Below the pieces are notes generated by a model that worked only from the letters and a program-made list of their open reading frames with translations, searched no databases and was not told the origin of the DNA. A stretch of DNA of 64,000 bases from Fasciola hepatica (Eukaryota; Platyhelminthes; Trematoda; Plagiorchiida; Fasciolidae): positions 12,062,001 to 12,126,000 of the forward strand of contig CANUEZ040000168.1 of the NCBI GenBank assembly GCA_948099385.1, in the 5' to 3' direction. Positions 11,372-22,599 of this stretch are shown here, in pieces (within the stretch, counting starts at the first letter, position 1; each line of letters opens with the position of its first letter). The position numbers and the translations under genes are program-made.

Positions 11372-11752
11372 ATGCGTGGTCGCGGCAAATAAGGTAAATC
11401 GCGATCAGCGGCGAAGACCCGGTCAGCCCGTGCTGGTCTTCTGTTTTCTGTTGGTCTTGTGCACTATTCGCCTCGCAAGTTGAAATACGAGGAGCGAATC
11501 GGTGCTGGTGCACCGGTGTACATTGCCGCGGTGCTGGGGTACCTAAGTGCTGGCATGCCGGATTTGGCGGGTAAGGCTGCCCGCGAAAACCAGGAAACTC
11601 GTATATTTCCGTGTCACTCGCAGTTAGCTATTCTTAACGACGAGGAGCTGAACAAACTTCTCGGTGTTTTGACAATTGCTGGGGGTGATATGTTGCCGAA
11701 AATCCTAGCTGTACATCTGTCAAAGAAGTATAACAAACCACAAGTACTGTGA
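11372..11752 (+). pseudogene. histone H2A (canonical type), decayed copy with early stop
   Basis: In one frame from the ATG at 11,372 the product aligns end to end with canonical H2A, 126 codons. It has an N-terminal 'GRGK' tail, 'KTRSARAGL' before helix 1, '[15 protein letters not shown]' across loop 1 and helix 2, '[13 protein letters not shown]', and 'NDEELNKLL' of the docking region. Codon 7 is TAA (11,390-11,392), and no suitable start lies just downstream. Many usually invariant positions differ. The acidic patch is partly lost (Glu56 and Glu61 positions are Gly, Glu64 is Asp; Asp90-Glu91-Glu92 remain). No histone 3' stem-loop is seen after the stop, and it stands alone among transposons, with no H2B, H3 or H4. 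I call it a pseudogene of a core histone; a divergent expressed variant is less likely because of the stop. Confidence 0.9.
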
Positions 11753-11764
11753 AGTCCAGTCAAT

Positions 11765-12111
11765 GAAACTTTTAAGCGACGCGTAACAACCAATTTCGAA
11801 ACAGTTCAAAGCAAAGTCGATTCCGAATATCTGCGGCACTATGTGCAACACATTAAGCAATTTTACAATATTCAAACCTCAGTAGTGTTCCTCCTTGGCT
11901 CTCACGCTCCAAATTGAACGAAAAATCAACAACTGCAGCTGAATTACACCAAAAAGTTAGATACAGAAGATGAGGATACCGAATACAGCCGAAACGAGGT
12001 TCACGCTAGGCAACTCACGCTCGAGGCAAAGCTGAGATTTCGGTTAGTGACAAGGATTTATAGCAGTAAAACAAACAATCGGAATTCTGGCAAATATAGT
12101 TCATACAGGTG
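11765..12111 (+). repeat. 345-bp inverted repeat, left copy
   Basis: The reverse complement recurs at about 15,045-15,388 with about 95 percent identity by eye, on the far side of a BEL/Pao pol remnant. Read on the plus strand it contains a coding-like stretch of about 100 codons, rich in Lys, Glu, Gln and Thr, broken by one TGA that both copies share. I do not recognise the protein. It could be a fragment of a host exon or of an element's gag. The shared stop shows the pair was copied after the frame had already died. Confidence 0.85.
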
Positions 12112-12129
12112 AATGTCCACCTATTTAGT

Positions 12130-12725
12130 GTCAATTCTATCCCATTTTGTGCGGATTTTCGTCGCTTCGCACGGCAGACGGCTGAGGAGCCCAGTATTAG
12201 GATTACCGCTCCAGGGCCAAATATGATAACTTCTGTGTAGGAGACTGTCTGATGTCCTTGCCCACGCCGGAGAACGCGAGAGTTTATACTGTTAAGATGA
12301 GCGAACTACTATCACGAGGAGGATCCTGAACTCATAAGTTGGTGTGTAACTGTAAGGAGGTGCTGGATATTTTGCCGAGGTCTGATTTGGCTCCTCCCAC
12401 TTTGGAAAGCGATGGTTTCCCGCCAGTGTCGGAAGGGACTTTGGGACTGGAAGGGAATACAAACTAAGACACGTTCCAGTTCTCGTTTACAATGCGCAAA
12501 ACATCAACCAAGGCGTGGCTTATTGTCTATGGTATCACTAGTTTTCTACCCAATGGGGTTAACCTCACCTTTCATATTGCCAGGCTAGGTGTTGGTGCAA
12601 TCATTGTATCGCTTGAAGCTTCATTAGGACGACCCAATTGGAGAAAAGCCTCTACGATGCTGGAATGGGTGGTTAAGGGGTATGGACCAATTTCGCGCAC
12701 TCAAAGTTCAGCTTTCTGTTATTAG
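12130..12725 (+). mobile_element. BEL/Pao pol remnant: end of RT and connection domain
   Basis: In shifting frames this reads as the later part of a BEL/Pao reverse transcriptase followed by the connection domain. There is an 'ILPRSDLAPPTLESDG' stretch (around 12,369-12,416), matching the position where BEL elements have the 'LGxxWD' segment, then 'LTSPFILPGRCW'-like residues near 12,560-12,600 (BEL: 'LGFVxPxxLxGK'). Several stops (for example around 12,236 and 12,327) and frameshifts interrupt it. It leads directly into the RNase H at 12,730. The complete BEL element at 25.8-32.4 kb provides the closest full-length comparison in this window. Confidence 0.7.
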
Positions 12726-12729
12726 AGGT

Positions 12730-13330
12730 GACTCACTGAACGAAGGTGCACAGCTTCATGTATTTTGTGAGGCCTTTGAAGTTGGTTATGAAGTGGTGGT
12801 GTATTCCAGAACGGTTTCAAAGTACATAGCACCCTATTGCACACGTTCGTTCTCCAGATCAAGAGTAGCTCCTCTGAAGACCGTAACCATCCCTCGATTG
12901 GAGTTAGCCGCAGCAAGACTGGCCGTTAGAGCCCCTCGGGTTCTTACAGGAGAAACTGGAATCAAATTTTATTGGACTTACTACCGGACGGACTATGCTA
13001 TAGTTTTGCACTACATAAACAACACTAAAATGAGATTTAGTACTTACGTTGCGAACCGTTTGGCTGAAGTCCACCGGTGGTCTAAGCCCCGGCAGTGGCC
13101 TCTTGTCAGATCGGAGGCTCACCCTGCAGACTAGGCATCAATGGGCACATCATCACCAAGTGATATCAGCTGCTGGTTCGAAGGTCCTAACTTCATGGTT
13201 AATGATGAAGTCACGTGGCCGGCTAGCCCCAAGGTTATTGCGACACCGCCGAACGTGGAGTTAAGCCAGCCCTCCAGTACGATTCTCACAATGTTGCAGG
13301 ATACACGGACGGACGCACCTCTGGCTTAGC
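12730..13330 (+). mobile_element. BEL/Pao pol remnant: RNase H and following linker
   Basis: An open stretch of 150 codons reads as BEL RNase H. It has 'HVFCEAFEVGYEVVVYSRT' (catalytic first Asp replaced: FCEA instead of FSDA), 'APLKTVTIPRLELAAARLAVR' with the conserved Glu, 'YYRTDYAIVLHYINN' (expected TDS), and 'VANRLAEVHRW'. It stops at 13,132-13,134, where the fourth acidic motif would be. The next frame carries 'WFEGPNF..NDEVTWP', the usual BEL sequence after RNase H. Altered catalytic positions plus the stop mean this copy is dead. Confidence 0.85.
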
Positions 13331-13615
13331 GCAGCAGTTGGTTCCACTAGCTGAAGTCGGTAGCGTGGTTAACCCGTTTTTAAATGTACATTACAGTCAT
13401 GAGAGGCGGGCCCACAGATCTAGGATTGAAAACTGGGCCATTAAAGTTAGACGACTTAGCCAAAGGGAAGGAAAGTGTTATTATGACTGTACAAGCTTAG
13501 TCTATAGTAAAGGTTTAAAATGGTTACGAGACAGGAATAATACCCTGTGCCCTAACAAACCTCTGATGAACACGACTGTATTGAAACTTGGTCCAGTTTC
13601 GGTAACTGGAATTAT

Positions 13616-14800
13616 TTGTGTTGGAGGAGGATGAACTACTCCAGTCAGCTTAAGGGTGTGAAACAACCCGTGATACTACCCAAGACTCACCCGATCACAG
13701 ACTCGATAACCCGATGGTATCATACAGTGGAGGGACACGCAGGACCATCGCAGTTACTCGCAGGGCTTCGCGAATGTTTTGAATTGAACAGGGGAGCCGC
13801 CGTCAAGCGTGTACTTGTAGGATGCTGGAAATGTCGGAAGCTTTTGGCAGTCGCGGGCAACAGGCGACAGCAAGGTTGGTTTTGCTCCAGGTATTTCGGA
13901 ATGGATTATTTTAGTCCAGTTCCAGTTAGACGTGGTTGCAGCATGAAGAAACAATGAGAATATATCTTCGACTGTCTCCAGATGCGTGCGGTACATAATG
14001 AGGCTTCTCATTCCCTAGGCACGGGTTCATTCACTATGATACTACCGCGTTTTATGTCGACGAGAGGGGCACCGTCCGAGATTTTCAGTGATAATAGTAC
14101 AAACTTTGTTAGGGCTCAAAGTAAACCGAAGGACCTTATGGGTCTAGTGATAAGATTGCTGATAGATTGTTGCAACAGGGCTTGCAGTGGCATTTCAATC
14201 CCCCTCACGCTAGCCGCCGTGGTGGTATATGGGAGATCGTGGCAAGCTCGGTTAGAAGAGTAATTCTTTCGATTTGTGACGAACAGCCGATGACTGACAA
14301 AATGTTGTTGACACTTCTTACATAAATTGAACGGATGGTAAACGGACGACCGCTAGTACCTGTAACCTCGGGGTGTTGTGATCTGCCGGTACTCACGCCC
14401 AATGACCTACTTATTCTGAGGGCCAAAGCACAGGATTTTCCGAGGAATTCATTGTGAGATAGAATGGTTCGTCGGTGGATGCAAGCAAACTACTCTGTTT
14501 TGTAATGGATGGATCAGGGCATACCTTCCACTATTACAACAGCCGCAGAAACGGATAACTCGAGAAAGAAACTTCAGATCGGGTGACGTTATGCTAATAG
14601 TTTTGGAGGCTTTGTCGCGTGACCGGTGGCCAACCGTAGTTATCGAAAGCATCTCAGCTTCGGAAGATGGCGTGATACAAACGACAGCAGTGCGAACTGA
14701 TGAAGAACTAGTGCTCCGTGACATTAGAAGGATTAGTCTCATTGAAGGTGAACCGGACACCGTCTGTGTAAGTTCAACTGCCAACTCTCCTCAAGTGGGA
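13616..14800 (+). mobile_element. BEL/Pao pol remnant: integrase with DUF5641-type C-terminal domain
   Basis: The frame at 13,616-13,957 reads as the zinc-binding H2C2 region ('HTVEGHAGPSQLLAGLRE', then 'VGCWKCRK'). The catalytic core follows in other frames: 'RAVH' near 13,984, 'STRGAPSEIFSDNSTNFVRAQ' with the second catalytic Asp at 14,062-14,126, and 'HASRRGGIWE' with the third acidic residue near 14,205-14,235. 14,584-14,784 matches the C-terminal barrel ('FRSGDVMLIV', 'VLRDIRRISLIEGE'), as in the complete element at 31,160-31,340. There are at least five frame changes. No LTR is attached at either side; instead the remnant is bracketed by an inverted repeat. Confidence 0.85.
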
Positions 14801-15044
14801 GGCAGGTCTTCGGATCTGCCAAACCGAAAGGGGCCACTGAGAGTTGATCCACTTGTTCAGTTGGAAGCTGCCATTTATAACGACCAGTTTCAGGCACTGG
14901 GAAACCGTAAGGCGAGCCGATGCATGAAGACGATCACACCTATTACAAGAAAAATCCGGGCCGGCTTGTCTAGGCCGGTGTACGGGAGTTCAGGTAAACT
15001 TGCTCCATTCATCAGCACCCATGTTACAAACAAAGGTTCTCATT

Positions 15045-15388
15045 CGTATGAACAACCTTCGCCGGAATTCCGATTGTTTGTTTTACTGCCATAAATCCTT
15101 GTCACTAACCAAAATCTCAGCTTTGCCTCGAGCGTGAGTTGCCTAGCGTGAACCTCGTTTCGGCTGTATTCGGTATCCTCATCTTCTGTATCTAACTTTT
15201 TGGTGTAATTCAGCTGCAGTTGTTGATTTTTTGTTCAATTTGGAGCGTGAGAGCCAAGAAGGAACCCTACTGAGGTTTGAATATTGTAAAATTGCTTAAT
15301 CTGTTGCACATAGTGCCGCAGATATTCGGAATCGACTTTGCTTTGAACTGTTTCGAAATTGGTTGTTACGCGTCGCTTAAAAGTTTCA
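15045..15388 (-). repeat. 345-bp inverted repeat, right copy
   Basis: Reverse complement of 11,765-12,111. The similarity fades at the inner side near 15,045 and at the outer side at 15,388. It carries the same internal TGA in the coding-like strand as the left copy. Confidence 0.85.
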
Positions 15389-16133
15389 GTTTCTGGACCT
15401 TACAGGCACTACTCGAACACCCCCGAACTCACAAAAGTCAACCCTGACATCACCCTTTCGTCTAACTCTTTCTATTTTGAATAATCAAGGTTTCATTTTT
15501 CGTACGAAACCTAAACCTTTCCCACTACTTGGATATTTTTATGACAACCCCGGTTGTTCTTTTCCTCCTGCTTACTTAATTTCATTGATTTTTTTATGCA
15601 CCATTTCTACAAGAACGCTCGTACAAACTATGGAAACGGTAGAGTTGACGACTCAGTATGACTTGGTTTTGGTCGTCACCAATGAAATTTCGGTGACGCT
15701 TTGTGTCTGGCCCCTCTTCCTAGCCAGTATGTCCGCTAGCTTCTTCGAAGCTTGAACCTTGCTTTCGATTTGTTGGCCAGCCTAGGACCATTTATGTTGT
15801 GTGACTACTGGTTCAAGAGATTTGACCCAAGAAAATAGTTTTGTCAATAATCCTGTGAGGGCGCGAGTACCGCTCATCGTCCGTGATTGTGTTCTGTGTC
15901 TCGTTTGCCTGCTTGGCCCGTGTGTGATGTTCTTTGCTGAGTCTGAGCGGCCTCGTTGTCCGTGTTTTCCGGACAGGTCACTCAGCTTTTATCGTGTTCT
16001 GAATGCGTTGTGTATCCAATCAATTTTACTTTTCATTCTTTGTGGCGGCCTGACACCAATTAATTTGCGTTATCGCGTTTCTTCGAATTGAGAACCTCTG
16101 TGTCAATCGCCTGTGCATCCTGCAAGGTAAAAC
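15389..16133. other. gap before gypsy I, nothing certain
   Basis: T-rich, with two small plus-strand frames (15,477-15,755 and 15,801-16,091) that are hydrophobic and unrecognised. By position it could include the 5' LTR and leader of the gypsy element whose gag starts at 16,134, but no second LTR was found to confirm this. Confidence 0.4.
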
Positions 16134-17080
16134 ATGTCTGGCGACAGGGCTTTGTCTGAAGTGGCAGCTTCGAACCAAGAGCTCAGTAAGACGCTCCATT
16201 CACATCCAAAGCTCGTGGAAATGCTAACGACAAAGCTTGGTTAACTGGAAGCGGCTTTGATCCTACAGGAACTGTTCCGGACACACTCATCCGAAGTGTT
16301 GAGAAATTTATCCATGATCCACAGACGGGTGTTGCATTCAAAGCACGGTTAAAACGCCATGTGGATAATTTCACTGTGGATCCAGCTTCCGAGGATGAGG
16401 AATCCAAGGCCCAGATTTGCTTCGAGAACTGGAACGGGCAGAGCATACCTACTACTCAAACTTCATTCTATCCAATGGACGGAGGGACCACACTTTCAAC
16501 CAAACATTCCAGGCTGAAGAAAATGTTCAATGACACAACTTCCCTAGTCAACTCCCGCTTTCAATGTTTCAAGCTGGTGGAGCGAGTTGTGAATTAATCA
16601 ATGACCTGAAATTGTCAGCAGTGAATTCAGCTGCTTCATACCTGGCTTCCTAACAAAAGACCAATGAAGTTGCCTTATTTTCCTTTTTGGTCTTTAGTCT
16701 GCTATATGTTCTAGTTAACGGAAGCCTTGTTTGCGCAAGGTTGATCAGCAGTCAGATGCCCACGTTGAACAGTGATGCAGCAATGATTCAAGAGTACATC
16801 AGTCAGCTTTTGATGTTTGCGAATTCACTGTAGCCAAGGGTCTTCTTGCGGTCCGGAAAACATTCATACCTTCGAATTCCGGCGCCGCTAAGCCGCCTTC
16901 ACCTTGCGGTCGTTGTGACTCCTGGCCCTTTTATAAATTTTGGCCTTCCCGACGCAATCGTTGCAACAAATGCTATTGATTTGGCTACAAGAATGGCTCC
17001 TGTCAACTTAAAGGATTTCAAGAAAGAAAGACTCTTACTCCATCTAAACCACGTATCAAATATCTACCTTTAAACGGTTT
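16134..17080 (+). mobile_element. Ty3/gypsy I, gag remnant
   Basis: ATG at 16,134 opens a short frame ending at a TAA near 16,241. The gag continues in other frames: 'DTLIRSVEKFIHDPQTGVAFK' (about 16,290-16,355), 'RLKKMFNDTTSLVNSRFQC' (16,511-16,567), then, shifted, a block near 16,740-16,830. Around 16,900-17,030 the plus strand reads as a zinc-knuckle region in which one ligand appears as Tyr rather than His. The capsid and nucleocapsid order fits gag of a gypsy-type element. At least four frameshifts or stops. The pol part follows directly. Confidence 0.7.
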
Positions 17081-17099
17081 TACTCACTAGTCATAGCTC

Positions 17100-18970
17100 C
17101 AGAGCTGCAAGTGACTGAAGGCAGAAGGTTTTTCGGTAATCATGATGTTAGTCTTCAGTTAAACACCACATCGGACATAACAGCCATCTTCACAGAAACT
17201 TGGGATGCCTTTGGTCGCCTCAATATGCATCCAGATTAACAGAATGCCAGCAGCTCATTCGACGGGCCCTGAAACTAATTGACCAATACGGTGCATTGTG
17301 TACATCCAAGGAAGAACCAATACCGGGACGATCTTCGTTACAAAACCCCATGATAACCTACTAGGAGCCGAATGGTTAGATGAACTCAACCTCTACAATA
17401 TGGGAACCGGCTGTTTCTGTGGTCAATTCCAAGCAAAGCCCACACACCTTTTGCCTCTCGCCGCAAAAGTGAAAACGTTTGCTGCACTCTTTTTGTAATA
17501 ACTGGAGCACCCCAAATAAACTCAATAAACACTGCAACTGCAGCAAGATAGTTGGCCTATTTTCCGACTCAAAAGTTCGGTCCTATATGCCTTATTACCG
17601 CTTGTTGATCAATTACCAAAACTTATCAAAGACCTCGGGATTCCAACGCCCGTCACATCTTTAGTTGGTAGCCCCAATCTCGTCTGTGCAAAACAAACTG
17701 CTCAATCGGGGTTTGTGATGATTTTTCTTCTGGGTCGAATGCGACTGTCAAATCCGCTACCATCCGTTACCAGCTCTGCAGGATACCTTCACGATTTTAA
17801 AAGGTGCTGCCTGCTTTGCAAAGCCGCACGTGGCCGAAGCTCATTTTCAAGTGGACGTCGCTCCTTCCCCACGAACTTCCGTCATTGTCATTACTCACAG
17901 AGGCCTTTACCAAATCACCAGGCTGCAGCTCGGCGACCTAACAGCTGCAGCTACATTTCAAGGTGCGGCGGACACCATGGTAGCTGGACTGCCAGGTTTT
18001 GCGGCCTATCGGTACGACATAGCCGCAACCGGCCAGTCTACAAAGGAACCCGAGTTGCGTCTTTCCAATGTCCCAGAAAGAATTCAAAACTGTGACCTAC
18101 CCCTCAGAGCCAAAAAGTGTCAGTTCTTCCCCAAATCCATCATGAACCTCGGCTTTGTTTTCGATGCAAACTGCCAAAGTCCTGACCCGGCAAATGCACG
18201 AGGAACTCAACAGGTGCCTGGCCCAAATGATGCGTCCTCGCTTAGGCTCTTTCTGCGTTAGATCAGCTGCTTCGGTACCTTCTGAGGTAACATTCATCGT
18301 GTACGTGTGTCACTCAACCACTTACTCTGCAAAGATACCCCGTGGAATTGGTCATAGTCGTGCCAAAAGTGTTTTGAACAACTGACACCGATGCTGACGT
18401 CAGACTTGTTATTGGTACATCGTGAACAACTCGTCAAACGCAGTGGCCAATGGCACAGTCACCCACGGGTTTGGTGCGGCTTTATCTGATGTATTCCTTG
18501 ATGGATCTGAAAAAGCCGTGGTACATACCTCAAGCTCCTTAACTCCAGCTGAAACGAAATATGCGCAAACTGAAACAGCAGCATCTGCTCTCATCTTCGC
18601 AATACAGAAGTTTCACACGTCCTTCCAAGGCAATCACCTTAAGTTCACCACAGGCCGCAGGACAGTGTTGACCATCTTTGGCTAAAAAAAGGGATCCCAG
18701 TATACTTTGCCGGTCCTCTGCAAAGTTGGGCCACTTTGCTGCTGGGATACCACTACCAAATAAGTCACCGCAAAAAGGCCAAATTCGGCCAGGCCAGTGG
18801 GTTGTCTTGGTTTTCTGGATGGCGGCAAGCTGAGAGTGAGGAGGTGATCATTGCGTCAGTGTCAGTGGAACACGACGTTTTGGAGCAGTTCTCAGGTGCG
18901 ATTCGTTCGATTTCCGCAACTGCGGGGGACGTAGGCAGAGCCACTAAACACGACCCTTTCTGTTGAGGAT
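17100..18970 (+). mobile_element. Ty3/gypsy I, protease, RT and RNase H remnant
   Basis: The aspartic protease is read near 17,155-17,400, where the catalytic D-T/S-G is replaced by an N-T-T type motif ('LNTTSDITAIF'), followed by 'NLLGAEWLDELNLYNMG'. The RT is at about 17,790-18,260: 'VAEAHFQVDVAP', 'THRGLYQITRL', 'GLPGFAAYRYDIAATG' with the YxDD box changed to YRYD, and 'KKCQFFPKSIMNLGFV'. RNase H is at about 18,390-18,830: 'ALSDVFLDGSEKAVVHTSSSLTPAE', 'FHTSFQGNHLKFTTGRRTVLTIF', then 'KKG.PVY' and a tail near 18,790. Integrase and 3' LTR are absent. Both catalytic centres are lost, so the copy is dead. Confidence 0.8.
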
Positions 18971-19164
18971 AGCAACGCTTTCTCAATCATCCCGGCCAGC
19001 GAAGACACCGGCTGGAGAGCTCCTACGTTTCTAACGCCGTTGTCATTTGTTGTCATGGTGCGAGGTAGCTTCATGTCGTGCTTTGAGGTAATAATAAAAA
19101 CAATAATAATGGTTAACTTTGGAGACGCTTGAAGCATGCCAGATCAATGGTCAAAACTTTGTAA

Positions 19165-20890
19165 GTATCAAAATGGACGGAAAAGCCCGTGAAAAATTCA
19201 GAATTACGCGTGGAAAATGTAGGCTAGGTAGACTTAGAAGGGAGATACGAGGTAAACAAATGTATGCCCTCCAGAGAACAATGGGGAGTTTAAATGGACC
19301 CAAAGATGGATTCAAAAAGGTACCCGAAGGATTTGAAATTCAAGGCTAAGAAAAGGGTCTGGCTGGGCCAAGAGGAGGTGACCGGAACCTGAGAGTTCCA
19401 CCTGAGGAAGGCTAAAATTCGGCTTGAGTAGCTAGGGATAGGGAAGCCGATGAACAGAAAATTGGGCTGCTTGGCAATGGATTAAATAGCCATGATTTAC
19501 GCTACGTAGCAGTCAGTGGACGGGAAGAGAGAAATGGAAAACCTAAATGGTGGGCCGAATGGCAACAATGACTCAGAAGGATCAGGATAAGGCAAATGTG
19601 AGGCACTAGTATAGACAAAATAGATGCTTATCATAAGGGGCAGCGGGAGGGCTGCGATAGAAATGGCCGGCAAAAACTGGAGGACGCAGAAGAAATATAG
19701 GGATACATATATATACACTTTTATATATATAAGGTAGGCCGTGATAGAAAGCGGAAGCAGCAGCGCTTGGAAGGGCCAAGTAGATTTAGATCAAATTGTG
19801 CAGAATTGACTTGGATAAATCCCAACGAATTTATTTATGACGGGTGATCTACAGAGAGAAACTACTACGGAAGCAGAGGAGTGATGGCTGTGATCAGAAG
19901 TTCATAAACTAGAGAATATGAAGGAAAGGATCATAGCAAACAGGAAAGGCTGAACCCAACAATTTGATCAGTGCATGTGTGACATGTGGTGACGGTCGGA
20001 AGTGAATGAAGCGGTAAGAAACGGACGTCCACTGAGCAGCAAGAAGAAGATGGCTGTGTAAACGGCTGGAGAGCGCAGAGCGAATGAAAATGAAGAGTGG
20101 TCGGTGTAGTGTGAAATATCAACCGAAAAAGGAAACTAGCAGGTAATACCAACTGTGGTGCAAAGGTGTAACAGTAGTAACGGCGAATAAAATAGGAGAG
20201 AAATAGGAAAATGGAGGACCAGGAAGATCAGGTCATAACAGATCATATGGTTTGAAGCGGTATGCGAAAATAATGACTCAAAGGTTACTTTACACTGGGT
20301 GGGAAGTGTAGAAGCACAGCAGCCTGGGAGGCACACTGAAGATGTCTGCGGCGGGCAGCACACAAAACATATGAGAGTACTGGTCAAAGAGAAACAGGTG
20401 GGGATGACCAATAAGATCGTTTTACTGTAAATGATAGACGGTGAAGCCTGAGAAGAGAAGGGAAAAGAAAAGAGATGCCCAAACAAGTAAACCTGCCATG
20501 CAACAAAAGGCACGAAAAATATGTGCGCCGTGGAGTTGGGAGAAGGGAACTGGAGAGCTGCGTGCCTGCTGGCGAAGGCGCAAATGGACTGAGCCGGAAG
20601 TTGCTATCTGGAGTATTGCCTGATGGGGATATCCACGGAAGAATTTTGAAGTCAGGTAAGGAAAATACGGTGGTGGTGGAAAGATGATAGATATGGCTGT
20701 AAAAGATGCAAAGTTTAGGACGGCAAGTTCTTATGTGGTGAGTGGTCATGGGCACGGGTGGGTCCGGCGCGTAATGGCTGGAGGTATAAAACGAGAGGAC
20801 AAAAACATTTGATCAAGTGGTAGCTGGTGAGTCACAAGAATGGGACTAATGAGCTTTATGAGCTTAAGGGCGTACCAAGTGGATATAGTT
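19165..20890 (-). repeat. dispersed repeat R1, third copy
   Basis: Diverged copy of the segment found in both palindrome arms, with conserved blocks near 19,286-19,310, 19,625-19,735 (including a TA microsatellite), 20,385-20,755 and 20,845-20,880. On the minus strand the predicted short peptides at 20,384-20,755 and 2204-2515 align along most of their length, which reflects DNA similarity rather than a conserved protein. It lies downstream (in minus orientation) of LINE E and may be LINE 3' sequence. 18,971-19,164, next to it, holds nothing recognised. Confidence 0.65.
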
Positions 20891-22550
20891 TAAGAACCTT
20901 CAAGGGCGACATGGGTGGAAGAGGGAATATTGAGGGTTTGTGCAGAGTAAAACGGACAGGGCGATGGTGACATCAGTCAGTGGGGAGTGTCTTGATGAGA
21001 GGCTATATGAACAGAGACAGAATTGGCAGGCATGCAATCGAGGGTATAACGACAAAAGGGGAGATGATACGAGTTCCGAGAAGAAACACAAATGAGCGAA
21101 CGGTGACGGAACAAGGATGGTGGAAGCAGGCGATCGGCCAGCGGCAGGGGAGGACGCGGTGGGGCGAGGAGAGTTAGGGCGTGCGATCCGCAACCGGTGC
21201 TAGTGGGTGGGGCTGACCGTGCACTGAACATCCAACCTGAAAAACACTTCGTGAAATGAACACAAGAGGTGTGATCCACCAGCCTAGTTGCTCTCGCACA
21301 TCGTTGTAGACGGCATGCACGCCTGGTGTGCGCCGGCCAGAGCAGGGATCTGAACTCACCCCGCTCCGCTGGAATTGGTGCGAGTGATCAATAATGACTG
21401 TTTAAGGGGCTGAGTAACCACAGGAAGAGCATACGATCCAGGAGCAATTAGTAAGTTTGCGAGATCTTCGACAACAGAGCCAACGGGAACAGCGATTGAC
21501 AGAAAGCCATATAGCAATATTTTTCAGGTGCACTAGACAGGAAGATAAGCGGTACAGTGCCAGAAGCGGCTGACCGGCATTAAAGGTCCTCGGAAAAGAA
21601 AATGAAATGGAGAATCGCCCTCTGGGCATGCTCCAACTGAGGATCGGTGGCCAATTGGAAAAGGAACAAAAATAAAACAAGGGGTCATTGAGGCAGCTGA
21701 TCTCCAAGAAAAAAAGGCCAGAGAAAGTAATAATGGAGAAAGAAAGGGATAAAAATGGGCTCTACCTTCAGTAAGGGGGTTAGGATTTGATCCAGAGTGA
21801 TCAATCAGTAGAAGAGTAAAAAAACGTTTGCATGAAATTATGGAAGAAAATAAGCTGGGGTTTAGAGCGGGGGCAGAATAGATGACGTTACAACTGGATA
21901 TTTAGTTCAGTTAATGAGCCACTTCTAGTGGGAGAGATGAGACTGAATTCCTCAGTCCTAATTTGCTGCGAGTGGTGGGGCCCAAAAATGAAGACGGGGC
22001 AACGCAAGTGAAAAGTTATCATGAAGAGTTAGGTTATTTACCAAGCTTTTTTACTAATTTGGGGGCAGCAATATGTATATATAAAAGTAAGTGAATCTTG
22101 GGCCATTTTGTAGTTACTGAGGCTGTTCATACAGCTTCGTTGTGGATGGTTCCAGGGCCGCAAAAGTGATACTAATAAATAACGGTGGTAAATCGTGGAG
22201 CAGGTGGGGCATATTGACAGTGCCTGAGACGTTCTAATGTGGTCTTCTTAAAAATGGGAACGCACCCGGAGGGACTCATTCCAAAGTGGGCCTGGCAGGA
22301 TTCGATGAGTCGGTAGAGAAAACCGATTAATGGAAGCAGCTGTGTTTTAAATCGTTTGGTGGCGAGCTGTAAAGAAAAACGGTCAAACAGAGTATTTGTA
22401 ATTCTAAAATGGTCAGCGCTGGGAGTGAAAGAATCAGATGACCTCGGAAGGCAAGGTGGTTCGAAAAAGCAGAGAAGTGGCCCAAAAGTCAAGGTATTTC
22501 TAGTATGCCTGGATTTTGGTTATGTGAACGTTGAATAAGAGCAAAATATT
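20891..22550 (-). other. purine-rich stretch, probable LINE-derived DNA
   Basis: The plus strand is strongly A/G-biased. The minus-strand frame 22,172-22,492 contains a 'CVPIFKK' block, which resembles the segment preceding the RT core of CR1-like LINEs ('VPIFKKG'), suggesting a second LINE fragment. The surrounding residues are a poor match, so this is tentative. Other minus-strand frames (20,900-21,193; 20,977-21,279; 21,402-21,707) are unrecognised. Confidence 0.35.
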
Positions 22551-22599
22551 TGGGACAAAAAAGAATCAATCTGTAGCTTGCACGAATACAAACTTTGAT

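Noticed and set aside
13564..13610. CTGATGA followed about 20 bases later by GAAAC on the plus strand, resembling a second hammerhead core
   Set aside because: The segment between cannot form a stem II, and the flanks form only part of a stem I. It lies in BEL pol coding remnants and is best explained by chance.
15477..16091. Two hydrophobic frames before gypsy I as envelope-like genes
   Set aside because: They lie before gag, not after pol, are short, and have no cysteine pattern or cleavage site; more likely leader or LTR DNA.
22172..22492. Second complete LINE on the minus strand next to LINE E
   Set aside because: Only one short block resembles the pre-RT motif; surrounding residues do not continue as RT, so only a tentative remark was kept.
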